Below, one piece after another: positions 43,236 through 51,670 of a stretch of 64,000 nt of DNA; the stretch's first letter is position 1; each line of letters starts with the position of its first letter. Below the pieces are notes generated by a model, which saw only the letters and a list, made by a program, of their open reading frames with translations, did not search any database and was not told the origin of the DNA. Both the position numbers and the translations under genes were made by a program. The stretch is from Corallococcus caeni (GTDB lineage: Bacteria; Myxococcota; Myxococcia; Myxococcales; Myxococcaceae), in assembly GCF_036245865.1 (NCBI RefSeq), contig NZ_BTTW01000007.1, forward strand, positions 124,001 through 188,000, written 5' to 3'.

Positions 43236-44534
43236 TCATCCGCCCACGGCGGGGCCGGCCGGGGTGAGGCTCAGCGCGGGGAGGAAGGCGCGCGCGAGGC
43301 CCGCGTAGGCGTGCAGCAGCCGCTTCTCACCGCGCCGCAAGAGCAGGCAGTTGCGCGCGTTGCGCGACAGGTCCGCCTCCTGGAGCAACCGCTCGTCCTC
43401 CTCCAGCGTCGTCTCGAAGCCCGCGAGCCGCGCGTCGCACGCCTCGTGGAGGTAGCGGAAGACGCGCTCCTCCGTCTCCGAGCTCAGCGGGGGCACCTCG
43501 CCCAGGCCCTGCTCCTCGCGGGCCTCCTCCGCGAGCCGGGCCAGCTCCCGCGCGTTCGCGCACGCCACGCGCAGGAAGGAGAACATCGCCACCGTGGCGG
43601 TGTGCCCGTAGTGCAGCGGCACCTCGAAGCGGCGCCGCGACGTCGGAGCCGCCAGCGCGAGCAGCTCCCGCTTTGCCTCCGCCTCCACCGCGTCCTCGGG
43701 CACGCCCAGGTAGAGCACCAGCGTGTCGTCCGGGTTGTCCTCCGGCACGAAGCCGTAGCTCAGCAGGAACCGGTAGCTGGGCTTGATGCCATAGCTGATG
43801 TGCAGCTCCTCGCCCGCGGCCACCGGCTCTTGCGCCACCAGCACGAAGGCCTCACCGTCCTCCGCGTTGCCCCACACCAGGCGCGGCGAGGCGCGGTGGT
43901 TGAGCATGTCCGCCACCGGCACGAAGCACCGCGTGAGCTTGCCCGCGAACGTCAGGCCGAAGGTGCGGCTGATCAACACGTGCTGCGCCCAGAGATACGC
44001 GTCGGGCGTGAAGCGCGCGAAGCCCGGCACCCGCTGCGCCAGCGTGGCGTAGCGCGCGAGCAGCATCTCCTTCCACCGCGCCACCTCGCGCAGCGCGGAG
44101 GAGCCCTGGAGCAGCGACAGCTCCTGCGCGTCGAAGAACAGCGGCAGGTGCGGGAACGACTGGGGCAGCACGTCCAGGTATGGCTTCCAGGCCGAGTCCT
44201 CGCGCTCCTTCTCCTGGAGCAGGAACGCCGCCAGGTAGCACTCCTCGCTGGTGTCGGGCGCGTGCGCGTCGATGAGCCGGCCGATGTCCGACGCTCTCGC
44301 GACGTCCAACGTCACCAGGCACGCGCGCGGCACCCGCAGCACCTCTTCTCCGGCCGCGATGGGCACCTTGGCGAAGACGCCACGCTCGTCGCCCTCCAGG
44401 TGACCCACCCAGACCTTCGGGAAGCTCGCGCCCGCCTGCCTGCTCCACTGGAGTGCGAGGTGCTCCTTCAGGGGGTTCTCTTCGTCGAGGGTGTCCGGCT
44501 CCGCTTCCTGTCGCGCGCTCATTGGCTCCGCCAT
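43236..44534 (-). CDS. SET-domain protein with RuBisCO-LSMT-like substrate-binding domain
   Basis: 432 residues. The N-terminal ~240 residues are a SET methyltransferase of the plant RuBisCO LSMT / SETD3 type (ERGVFAKVPIAAGEEVLRVP, CFVPVADMLNHRASP, GEELHISYGIKPSYRFL) and the C-terminal ~190 residues match the Rubis-subs-bind helical domain (FSFLRVACANARELARL). This eukaryote-like architecture is uncommon in bacteria and suggests acquisition or ancient shared ancestry. Substrate, presumably protein lysine, unknown. ATG at 44534; MSARQ four codons later is an alternative. Confidence 0.85.
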   Translation of the reverse strand: MAEPMSARQEAEPDTLDEENPLKEHLALQWSRQAGASFPKVWVGHLEGDERGVFAKVPIAAGEEVLRVPRACLVTLDVARASDIGRLIDAHAPDTSEECYLAAFLLQEKEREDSAWKPYLDVLPQSFPHLPLFFDAQELSLLQGSSALREVARWKEMLLARYATLAQRVPGFARFTPDAYLWAQHVLISRTFGLTFAGKLTRCFVPVADMLNHRASPRLVWGNAEDGEAFVLVAQEPVAAGEELHISYGIKPSYRFLLSYGFVPEDNPDDTLVLYLGVPEDAVEAEAKRELLALAAPTSRRRFEVPLHYGHTATVAMFSFLRVACANARELARLAEEAREEQGLGEVPPLSSETEERVFRYLHEACDARLAGFETTLEEDERLLQEADLSRNARNCLLLRRGEKRLLHAYAGLARAFLPALSLTPAGPAVGG

Positions 44535-44687
44535 GCGTTCGGGGGGTGAACGCCAGGAAGACGCCAGTCGCTACGGCTTGTGATTTTCCGTGGATTTCTG
44601 GGGTGCCCTTTTTGGGGATGGGTCAAGGGTTATTCACAGACATCTCGCTGCACCGTTTCCAGATGCACTTTTGGAGCCCTGGAAACC

Positions 44688-45218
44688 GTGAAAGAAAACA
44701 CCAATCCCTCATTCTGGCGTGTGTGGGAGCAGCACAAGGAGCCGTTGTTCCAGCAGGCGCTGCGGCTGATGGGAGGGAACGTGGTGGATGCGGAGGACGC
44801 GGTGGACACCGCGATGCTCCGGGCCCACCAGAACTACGTGTCGCCCGGGAAGATCCTCAACCCGAGGGCCTGGCTGGGACGCATCCTGCATAACGTCTGC
44901 ATGGACATCCACCGCGAGCGTCAGCGTTGGGGCGACACCGAGGAGTGGATGGAAGACCTGGAGCCCTCGGAGCCCGAGTCACAGGAGCTGCCCGACGCGG
45001 GGCTGCTCCAGCGCGAGAGCGCCGCGGCGGTGCATGAATGCATCCAGGCGCTCCCTGCCAATCTGAGGGTGCCCCTGGTGATGCGCTACCTCCAGGACAT
45101 GTCCTATGCCGACATCGCCGAACAGCTCCGGTTGACCAGCTGCAACGTGAGAAAGCGCATCCAGCTCGCGTACGGCATCCTGCGGACCACCCTTTCGCAA
45201 GAGCCGTGCCCCCGCTGA
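44688..45218 (+). CDS. ECF-type sigma-70 family sigma factor
   Basis: 176 residues from GTG 44688 (VKENTNPSFW); an ATG far upstream in frame (44580) is unlikely to be used. Sigma-2 (LFQQALRLMGGNVVDAEDAVDTAMLRAHQNY) and sigma-4 (LPANLRVPLVMRYLQDMSYADIAEQLRLTSCNVRKRIQLAYG) are complete. No anti-sigma gene adjoins. It is convergent with the PHA synthase gene, 16 bp between stop codons. Confidence 0.85.
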   Translation: MKENTNPSFWRVWEQHKEPLFQQALRLMGGNVVDAEDAVDTAMLRAHQNYVSPGKILNPRAWLGRILHNVCMDIHRERQRWGDTEEWMEDLEPSEPESQELPDAGLLQRESAAAVHECIQALPANLRVPLVMRYLQDMSYADIAEQLRLTSCNVRKRIQLAYGILRTTLSQEPCPR

Positions 45219-45228
45219 GCACGGCTCT
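45200..45228. terminator. 10-bp hairpin overlapping the stop of the sigma gene
   Basis: AGAGCCGTGC (45200-45209) pairs with 45219-45228 and includes the stop codon of the plus-strand sigma gene, in the 16-bp gap before the convergent phaC stop. Possible bidirectional terminator; T-tail weak. Confidence 0.45.
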
Positions 45229-45234
45229 CGCTGC

Positions 45235-47067
45235 TCATTCCGGGAGGATGCGCGATCGCACGTAGCGCCCCGGAGCCGCCTCGATGATTCGCGTCCCTCC
45301 CTCGCCGGGGACGCGAGCCGGGACACGTCCACCCGAACGCCTGGCCTGCCAGGCGTCCCAGTCCGTCCACCACGAGCCTGGGCGCTCCACCGCGTCCTGA
45401 AGCCACGCGTCCGCGTCCGCGTGCGACGCAATCCCATCCGCGTCCACCCGGGACGCCGGCGCGTCCGGCTCCGACGCAATCCCATCCGTCATTTCGGACG
45501 GCGCAATCACATCCGCGTTCCCGGATGACGCATTTGCGTTTCCATGTGACGCAATCCCATCCGCGTTTTCGCGGGACGCGGGCGCGTCTCCATTTGACGC
45601 GGTTGCGTTCCCGGACGACGCATCCGGAGGGGGCCTGGGGACCCAATGGCGATACCGGTTCGCGGACGGCGGGTTGATGACGCCGGCCACATGGCCCGAG
45701 CCCGCGAGCACGAACCGCACGGGGCCCCCGTAGTGCCTTGCTCCCCGGTACACCGAGCGGAAGGGCGCGATGTGGTCCTCCCGGCAGGCTTGCACGTAGA
45801 GGGGCGTCTTCACCCGGCCCAGGTCCAGGGGCACGCCCGCGAGCGACAGCGCGCCCGGCTGGGCCAGGCGGTTGTGCAGGTACAGCTCCCGCAGGTACGT
45901 CGCGTGCGCGCGCGCGGGCATGCGCGTGGGGTCGGTGCTCCACGCGAGGAAGTCGCTGGGGGCCGGCTCCCGGCCGAGCAGGTAGTTGTTCACCACGAAG
46001 GGCCAGAGCAGGTCCTTCGCCCGGAGCAGGTTGAAGGTGGTCGTCATCTCCAGCCCCTCCAGATAGCCGCGCTCGCGCATGTGGGCCTCCAGCCGCTCCA
46101 GCTGTGGCGCGTCGATGAAGGCCCCCAGGTCGCCCGGTTCGCTGAAGTCCACCTGCGTGGTGAGCAGGGTCGCGCTGGCGATGAGCGCATCCTTCTGGGC
46201 GGCGAGCCACGCGAGCCCCGACGCCAGCAGCGTTCCTCCGATGCAGTAGCCCAGCGTGGAGACGCGCTCCTCGCCGGTGACGCGGGCGACGGCCTCCAGC
46301 GCGGCAATCAGTCCGTGCACGAGGTAGTCCTCCCAGTCCACTTCCGCGTGCGTTTCATCGGGGTTCACCCAGGAGATGAGGAACACCGTGTACCCGCGCT
46401 CCACCGCCCAGCGGACGAACGAGTTCTCCGGGCGCAGGTCCAGGATGTAGAACTTGTTGATCCACGGCGGCACCAGCAGCAGCGGCTGGCGGTGGACGGT
46501 GGGCGTGGTGGGCCGGTACTGGATGAGCTGGAACAGGCGCTCCTCGTGGACCACGTCGCCCGGCGTGGTGGCCAGGTTCTCCCCCAGCCGGAACGTCCGC
46601 CGGTCCGTCATGCGCGTCGCCAGCCGGCCCTGGCCCCGCGTCAGGTCCTCGCACAGCGCCTCCATCCCCTTGAGCAGGCTCAGGCCGCGGGACTCGCGCG
46701 CGGCGCGGAGCACCTCCGGGTTGAGCGCGGGGAAGTTGGACGGCGACAGCGCGTCGGTGAGCTGGCGCGCGTAGAAGCGCGCCTGGTGCGCCGTGTGCCG
46801 GTCCACGCCCGGCGCCTGCCCCACCAGCTCCTCCAGCCAGCCCGCGCCGGTGAGGTACGCGCGGCGCAGGCCGTCGAAGAAGGGCTGCTCCCGCCACGCC
46901 GGGTCCCGGAAGCGGCGGTCGGAAGGGGCGGGCTCCGGTGGGACGCCCCCGCGCAGGGAGCGTTCCCACAGGTCGATTCCCGCCGCGAGCATCCGCTGGG
47001 GGTCCATCGCCAGCCGGAGGAGGACTTCCAGGAAGGCGCGCCGCATGGGCTCCAGGGATGCATCCAT
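45235..47067 (-). CDS. phaC: Polyhydroxyalkanoate synthase with an expanded C-terminal repeat insert
   Basis: 610 residues; ATG at 47067 six bases from AAGGAGG. A class I/II PhaC: catalytic Cys275 in GYCIGGT, Asp in REDHIAP, His in AGSGHVAGV, and PPWINKFYILDLRPENSF. Between GVINPPSANRYRHW and the family's DAWLQDAVERPGSWW block (normally a short gap) lies a ~75-residue low-complexity insert of ASR/ADGIASHGNA-like units (about 480-553). It polymerises hydroxyacyl-CoA on PHA granules. Follows phaB by 12 bp in the same operon. Whether the insert affects activity is unknown. Confidence 0.93.
   Translation of the reverse strand: MDASLEPMRRAFLEVLLRLAMDPQRMLAAGIDLWERSLRGGVPPEPAPSDRRFRDPAWREQPFFDGLRRAYLTGAGWLEELVGQAPGVDRHTAHQARFYARQLTDALSPSNFPALNPEVLRAARESRGLSLLKGMEALCEDLTRGQGRLATRMTDRRTFRLGENLATTPGDVVHEERLFQLIQYRPTTPTVHRQPLLLVPPWINKFYILDLRPENSFVRWAVERGYTVFLISWVNPDETHAEVDWEDYLVHGLIAALEAVARVTGEERVSTLGYCIGGTLLASGLAWLAAQKDALIASATLLTTQVDFSEPGDLGAFIDAPQLERLEAHMRERGYLEGLEMTTTFNLLRAKDLLWPFVVNNYLLGREPAPSDFLAWSTDPTRMPARAHATYLRELYLHNRLAQPGALSLAGVPLDLGRVKTPLYVQACREDHIAPFRSVYRGARHYGGPVRFVLAGSGHVAGVINPPSANRYRHWVPRPPPDASSGNATASNGDAPASRENADGIASHGNANASSGNADVIAPSEMTDGIASEPDAPASRVDADGIASHADADAWLQDAVERPGSWWTDWDAWQARRSGGRVPARVPGEGGTRIIEAAPGRYVRSRILPE
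45403..45628. repeat. Degenerate tandem repeat within phaC
   Basis: The core GACGCAATCCCATCCG occurs at 45425-45440, 45473-45488 and 45548-45563 (identical), with related copies between, on the plus strand of the minus-strand phaC. It encodes the Ala/Asp/Ser-rich insert and looks like replication-slippage expansion. Not a CRISPR: units adjoin, no spacers. Confidence 0.8.
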
Positions 47068-47079
47068 TCGCGGCCTCCT

Positions 47080-47805
47080 TCAGTACATGTGCTGCCCACC
47101 ATTGATGGTGAGCGTGGAGCCGGTGATGAAGCCGGACTTGTCGGAGGCGAGGAACGTCACGGCGCGGGCGATCTCGTCGGCGCGCCCCAGGCGGCCCACG
47201 GGGATGCGCGCGCGGATGCGCACCAGCTCGTCCGGAGGCACGGTGCGCACCAGGTCCGTGTCGATGTAGCCCGGCGCGATGAGGTTGGCGGTGACGCCGC
47301 GGGAGGCGCCCTCGCGCGCCAGCGCCAGGGTGAAGCCGTGCATGCCCGCCTTGGCCGCCGCGTAGGCCGTCTGGCCCAGCTGGCCCGTCTGCCCGTTGAT
47401 GGACCCGATGTTGATGACGCGGCCGAAGCCGCGCTCGCGCATCGGGCCCACCACCACGTTGCACAGGTTGAAGCACGAGGTGAGGTTCGTCTGGATGACC
47501 TCGTTCCACTGGTCGGCCGTCATCTTGTGCAGCATGGCGTCCCGGGTGATGCCGGCGTTGTTCACCAGCACCTCGATGGGGCCCAGCGCTTCGGTGATCT
47601 TCTTCACGCCCGCGACACACTGGGCGGTGTTGGCGGCGTCGAAGCGGAACGCCGGGATGCCGGTGCGCCCCGTGAAGTTCTGCGCCGCCTGTTCATTCGC
47701 ATAGTAGGTGACCGCCACGCGGTACCCCTGCTGCCGCAAGGCGTCGGCGCTCGCGGCGCCAATGCCGCGCGTTCCTCCCGTCACCACTGCCACGCGTCCA
47801 CTCAT
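47080..47805 (-). CDS. phaB: Acetoacetyl-CoA reductase
   Basis: 241 residues; ATG 47805 after GGAG. Short-chain dehydrogenase with the Rossmann motif VVTGGTRGIGAASADAL, VLVNNAGITRD, Ser/Tyr/Lys triad (NIGSINGQ, TAYAAAKAG) and the PhaB-like signature (GFGRVINIGSI, PVGRLGRADEIARAV). It reduces acetoacetyl-CoA to (R)-3-hydroxybutyryl-CoA for PHA synthesis. First gene of the phaB-phaC operon. Confidence 0.9.
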   Translation of the reverse strand: MSGRVAVVTGGTRGIGAASADALRQQGYRVAVTYYANEQAAQNFTGRTGIPAFRFDAANTAQCVAGVKKITEALGPIEVLVNNAGITRDAMLHKMTADQWNEVIQTNLTSCFNLCNVVVGPMRERGFGRVINIGSINGQTGQLGQTAYAAAKAGMHGFTLALAREGASRGVTANLIAPGYIDTDLVRTVPPDELVRIRARIPVGRLGRADEIARAVTFLASDKSGFITGSTLTINGGQHMY

Positions 47806-48025
47806 GTCTGTCTCCAGGGTTGAAAGCTGCGCCTGAAGGACGCGGACGCCCGGCGGGTGTGAAAGCCGTGACGTCAGGCCACGCGTGGATTCACAACCGT
47901 GAGGGCGCGGACGTCCCTGGAGCGCTGCCCTGGGGAGCGGGGGACTGGGAAGGGTGGATTGGGATCCATCAGCCCTCCGCTCCTCCGGGGCGGCACTCCA
48001 CCGCAGCACTCGCGAGAGGACATCC
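47806..48025. promoter_or_regulatory. Divergent promoter region phaB / patatin-like gene
   Basis: 220 bp between divergent starts, containing the promoters of both PHA arms. No clear repeat or box was recognised. Inferred from gene geometry. Confidence 0.35.
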
Positions 48026-49168
48026 ATGACACAGCCGCAAGCACCCCAGGAGCGCCCGCAGGTCATCGTCGTCTTTCAAGGCGGCGGGGCCCTGGGCGCC
48101 TACCACGTGGGGGCCTATCAGGCCCTGGAGGAGGCCGGCCTGCGTCCGGACTGGGTCTCCGGCATCTCCATTGGCGCCTTCACCGCCGCGCTGGTCGCGG
48201 GCAACCGCCCGGAGCAGCGGCTGGAGCGGCTGGAGGCGTTCTGGCGGGAGGTGTCCTGGCCCGGCACTGAGTGGGGCTCGCTCTTCAAGGGCCGCCTGCG
48301 CCAGCTTTTCAACCTGGGCAGCCACATGACCAGCCTGCTCTTCGGCCAGCCCGGCTTCTACGCGCCCCGCGCGGTGCCCCCGATGCTGGCGCCGCCGGGC
48401 TCGCCGGAGGCGCTGAGCTTCTACTCCACCCGGCCCATGCGCTCGACGCTGCGGCGGCTGGTGGACTTCGACTACATCAACTCCCGCGCGACGCGGCTGA
48501 GCCTGGGGGCCACCCGCGTGAGCGACGGCCACCTGGTGTTCTTCGACAACACGCGCAGCGCCCTGGGGCCGGACCACGTGCTCGCCAGCGGCGCGCTGCC
48601 GCCCGCCTTCCCGCCCAGCCTCATCGACGGGGAGCTGTACTGGGACGGCGGCTGCGTCACCAACACGCCGCTCAACGCCATCCTGGACGACCCGCCCCAG
48701 CGGCACTCGCTCGTCTTCATGATTGATCTGTTCGAGGCGCGAGCGCCGCTGCCCCAGAACCTGGACGAGGCGAGCTGGCGCATGAAGTCCATCCAGTTCG
48801 CGGGCCGCACGTCGCAGCAGGTGGACCAGTTCGCGACGGTGTGGAACCTGCGCCGGGCCTCGACCCAGGTGACGCGGCACATGTCCGCGTCCTCGCCGCT
48901 CGCGTTCAGCGACGAGCCCCTGGCGAAGCCCGCGCCCCGGCTGGACATCATCCACCTGACGTACCAGCGCGGTGAGCACCAGATCTCCAGCAGCGACGCG
49001 GAGTTCTCCCGCGCCTCCATCGCGGAGCGCCGGGCGGACGGCTACCGCGACATGAAGCGCGCCCTGGCGAGTTCGCCGTGGACGCAGTCCGTGGCGAACG
49101 GGCCCCAGGCGTTCGGTGACGAGGACCTGGCGCCGGCCGAAGCGGGCGCCGTCGTCCACCGCCTCTAG
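48026..49168 (+). CDS. Patatin-like phospholipase in the PHA locus
   Basis: 380 residues; ATG 48026 after AGAGGA. Patatin features: FQGGGALGAYHVG oxyanion, nucleophile GISIGAF (Ser48), and YWDGG Asp dyad, plus a C-terminal DUF3734-like part (LDIIHLTYQRGEHQISSSD). Many such proteins occur with pha genes and may act on granule lipids or PHA. It is followed by a small phasin-like gene, 36 bp downstream. Confidence 0.87.
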   Translation: MTQPQAPQERPQVIVVFQGGGALGAYHVGAYQALEEAGLRPDWVSGISIGAFTAALVAGNRPEQRLERLEAFWREVSWPGTEWGSLFKGRLRQLFNLGSHMTSLLFGQPGFYAPRAVPPMLAPPGSPEALSFYSTRPMRSTLRRLVDFDYINSRATRLSLGATRVSDGHLVFFDNTRSALGPDHVLASGALPPAFPPSLIDGELYWDGGCVTNTPLNAILDDPPQRHSLVFMIDLFEARAPLPQNLDEASWRMKSIQFAGRTSQQVDQFATVWNLRRASTQVTRHMSASSPLAFSDEPLAKPAPRLDIIHLTYQRGEHQISSSDAEFSRASIAERRADGYRDMKRALASSPWTQSVANGPQAFGDEDLAPAEAGAVVHRL

Positions 49169-49204
49169 CAGCACCCACCTGTCTTGACCCGAAGGAGCAA
49201 TGCC

Positions 49205-49531
49205 ATGACCGAAGCGAAGAGAGTCGATCCGTATGCCCACCTGATGGACCTGGGGCGGGGCGCCCTGCACCAGGCCATCGCCGCCCAGCGCTCCGCGCTC
49301 GAGTACTCCCGCCAGTTCGTGGAGGGGGACGCCGCCGCGCGGCCGCTGCGCGCGCAGCACGAGGAGTGGGTGCGCAAGGCGCTGGAGACCCTGGCGCCGT
49401 TCTACGCGCTGGAGCAGCTGGCGCGCGAGCAGCTGCTGAAGGCGCAGGCCAGCCTCTTCGAGCTGGCGGACGACACCCTGCGCAACCTCACGCTGCACGG
49501 TGTGGAGCGCGGCGGGCACCGCTCCGCCTGA
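49205..49531 (+). CDS. Small helical protein, phasin-like, PHA locus
   Basis: 108 residues; ATG 49205 seven bases from AAGGAG. Entirely helix-forming with amphipathic heptads (LHQAIAAQRSALEYSRQFVE, ALETLAPFYALEQLAREQLL), no signal peptide. Position directly after a patatin gene and near phaBC, and size, fit a phasin or PHA-granule-associated protein; no sequence signature proves it. A strong terminator follows. Confidence 0.65.
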   Translation: MTEAKRVDPYAHLMDLGRGALHQAIAAQRSALEYSRQFVEGDAAARPLRAQHEEWVRKALETLAPFYALEQLAREQLLKAQASLFELADDTLRNLTLHGVERGGHRSA

Positions 49532-49557
49532 GTGAGCATCGGGCGTCGCGAAAGCCG

Positions 49558-49599
49558 AACCCCGGGGGGCTTGCGCGCCTCCCGGGGTTCTTGTCGTTT
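49558..49599 (+). terminator. Strong rho-independent terminator after phasin-like gene
   Basis: AACCCCGGGGGGC (49558-49570) pairs with 49577-49589 (13-bp stem, one G-U), followed by TTGTCGTTT. It lies 26 nt past the stop at 49531 and also just beyond the convergent minus-strand stop at 49607. Confidence 0.8.
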
Positions 49600-49606
49600 C
49601 CAGCCG

Positions 49607-51058
49607 TCAGCGCGGAGCCAATGGCAGACGCACGGCCGGGTCGCCCAGGAGCACGTAGCCGCCCAGGTCCTGACGGAGCATCCACAGGTGCGAGCGCCGC
49701 AGCGGATCCACCGTGGAGGGCTTCCCGGCGCTCCGGGCCGACTCCTCCTGGTCATACAGCGTGGTCAGCTCCAGGTTGGCCTGGTGGCCCCCGCGCAAGA
49801 GCCAGCCCAGCCCCAGGCCCACGCGCCGGCCCCGCGCCAGCTGCTGGAGCGGCTCCAGGAAGCGGGACACCTTGCCCTGGCGGTGGTCGCGGTCCTGGAA
49901 GCCATACGTCCACGCCAGGTCCACGTGGCCGATGACCGCCAGCGGTCCCTGGGGGTTGGCCAGCGCGGACTGCGGCAGCGCGGCGACGAAGGGGCGCTCC
50001 CCGGGCCGGGGCAGCGCCGCGGTGAGCGAGTCCAGCCTCCCGCTGAACTGGCCTCCCGCCTGCAACTGTTTGAGCCAGTGATGGAAGGCGCTGCGCGACG
50101 GCGTGCCCGCGCCGAAGCACGCGAAGAGGAACCAGATGCCGCCGGGCAGGAAGGACCGCTGGGCCAGCGCCGCGCCATCCAGGTGCTGGCCTTCGCCCAG
50201 GCTGAGCGCCCCCTGGAGCGCGAGCTTCGCGTCGGTGCTCCGCCAGCCCGCGCGGGGACTGCCCAGGCCGTGGCTCATGGAGAAGAGCAGGGTGGGCTCC
50301 TGGAGCGCGGCCTGCTCCAGCAGCGCGTTGGCGCCGGGCTCTCCCGGCACGCCCAGCTCCAGCACGTCCCGCGCGGGGAAGCGGCCCAGCTCCCGCGCCT
50401 GCCGGGCGGACGCGATGGCCGGGGCCACCAGCGACTGATAGCCCGTCCGCGTCGCGGCGGTGCCGTCGTGGACTGTGAAGAAGAGCGAGCGGGGCTGGCG
50501 CTGCACAGAGGGCGCGTGCTCCCAGCGCAGCACCTTGTCCACGTAGGCCGCGTAGTCCTCGTCGCGCCGGAAGGCCAGCCGTCCCACGTAGGCGTCGTGG
50601 GCCGCGGCCTGCTGCAGCTCGAAGGGCACCTGGTGGAAGTCCCCCAGGAACAGCAGGTAGCGGGGCCGGTCCTCCACGGGCACCGCTTCGTCGTCCAGCA
50701 CGACGCGCACCCAGCGGGTGAAGTCCTCCAGGTTCCGCCCCTCCGCCGCCAGCTCCGGGCCCACCCGGTAGACGCGCACCGGGTGGCCGTCCTGCTGCTC
50801 CTGCCGGTGCCGGCGCAGGGGCTCCAGCAGCGCGAGCAGCCGGTCTCCTTCAGGTCCCTCCGGCGCCACCAGCCCCCAGCGCTGCGCGGGCAGGGAGTTG
50901 GGGTCCTCGCCGTCGTCCCACAGGTGGCTCTCCTCGCGCCCCTGCGCGTCGTCGTCGCGCGCAACCCCAGCCGCGGCGTCGGCGGGCAGGCCGTCGGGGG
51001 CCACCGGCTCGTGTGAATCGGCGTGGGACAACAACAGCTCGACGTTCTGCGTGCTCAT
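49607..51058 (-). CDS. Caspase/gingipain-like (clan CD) protein, unknown
   Basis: 483 residues, ATG 51058. Two motifs form a likely clan CD dyad: LFSMSHGLG with His263 and WFLFACFGAG with Cys314, 51 residues apart, as in CHAT/C25-like proteases. The N-terminal ~110 residues are acidic and unrecognised; the C-terminal part has an elongated region ending LLGDPAVRLPLAPR. No signal peptide or TM helix. Divergent (184 bp) from two small paralogous genes, which might be substrates or regulators. Unlike the larger CHAT gene downstream it has no STAND or WD40 part. Confidence 0.7.
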   Translation of the reverse strand: MSTQNVELLLSHADSHEPVAPDGLPADAAAGVARDDDAQGREESHLWDDGEDPNSLPAQRWGLVAPEGPEGDRLLALLEPLRRHRQEQQDGHPVRVYRVGPELAAEGRNLEDFTRWVRVVLDDEAVPVEDRPRYLLFLGDFHQVPFELQQAAAHDAYVGRLAFRRDEDYAAYVDKVLRWEHAPSVQRQPRSLFFTVHDGTAATRTGYQSLVAPAIASARQARELGRFPARDVLELGVPGEPGANALLEQAALQEPTLLFSMSHGLGSPRAGWRSTDAKLALQGALSLGEGQHLDGAALAQRSFLPGGIWFLFACFGAGTPSRSAFHHWLKQLQAGGQFSGRLDSLTAALPRPGERPFVAALPQSALANPQGPLAVIGHVDLAWTYGFQDRDHRQGKVSRFLEPLQQLARGRRVGLGLGWLLRGGHQANLELTTLYDQEESARSAGKPSTVDPLRRSHLWMLRQDLGGYVLLGDPAVRLPLAPR

Positions 51059-51242
51059 CTTGGGGAGGGCTCCTGGCGTCACGCGAACCGGGAAGTCGGG
51101 CGCGTGATGGCAGGACGCGGCGGAGGGCGGCCGTGTGAGCCATTGATGTCTGGCGTTGGAATTCACACACGAAAAGCATGCGACGTCCTGTGGACGCAGT
51201 GCCCGGCATGTCCGCCGTCAACCCAATCCCAGGAGCACGCCC
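51059..51242. promoter_or_regulatory. Divergent promoter region, caspase-like gene / small protein genes
   Basis: 184 bp between divergent start codons; AT-richer around 51150-51185. No distinct operator recognised. Inferred from geometry. Confidence 0.35.
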
Positions 51243-51548
51243 ATGCAGTCCGCCGCACAGCTGTCCGCTTACATCATCGCCTTCGCGGGTGCCGCCCGCA
51301 CCGCGCAGCGCCTCATGTCGTCGGGCATGGATCCGATGACGATCGCCGAGTACTACTTCGAGGTGAACCTCACGAGCGACTTCGAGATCAAGAGCGAGAC
51401 GGACGTTGCCCTCAACGTCTGGCGCATGAGCATCAAGGAGAAGCTCACGCTCGACTACAAGGAGCACATGGGGCTCACCGTGAAGTGCACCATCAAGCCC
51501 GCGGCGGTGCTCGCGGCGCAGGGTGGCGGCACCGGCGGCGGCGCCTGA
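51243..51548 (+). CDS. Small protein, first of two related ones beside the caspase-like gene
   Basis: 101 residues; ATG 51243 after AGGAG. An N-terminal helix (YIIAFAGAARTAQRLMSSG) is followed by alternating strands (YYFEVNLTSDFEIKSETDVAL) and ends with GLTVKCTIKP and a Gly-rich tail. The layout resembles the next gene (strand block around F-E, then L-T-V ... P), and small effector- or trypsin-associated (trypco-like) domains. Unknown; may be a partner of the divergent caspase-like protein. Confidence 0.65.
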   Translation: MQSAAQLSAYIIAFAGAARTAQRLMSSGMDPMTIAEYYFEVNLTSDFEIKSETDVALNVWRMSIKEKLTLDYKEHMGLTVKCTIKPAAVLAAQGGGTGGGA

Positions 51549-51670
51549 CGCCCGCTGTCTGTCCAAGCGGAACACGCTGAAGCAAGACACATCCGCCGCC
51601 GCCGGTGCTTCGTCCTGGAGCCCCGGCGGTGGCGGCTCGCCATCCACCCTTCTTTCTTCAATCCCATCCC

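Noticed and set aside
45403-45628. Repeats in phaC resembling a CRISPR array
   Set aside because: Units are irregular and adjoining with no spacers, and lie inside a gene.
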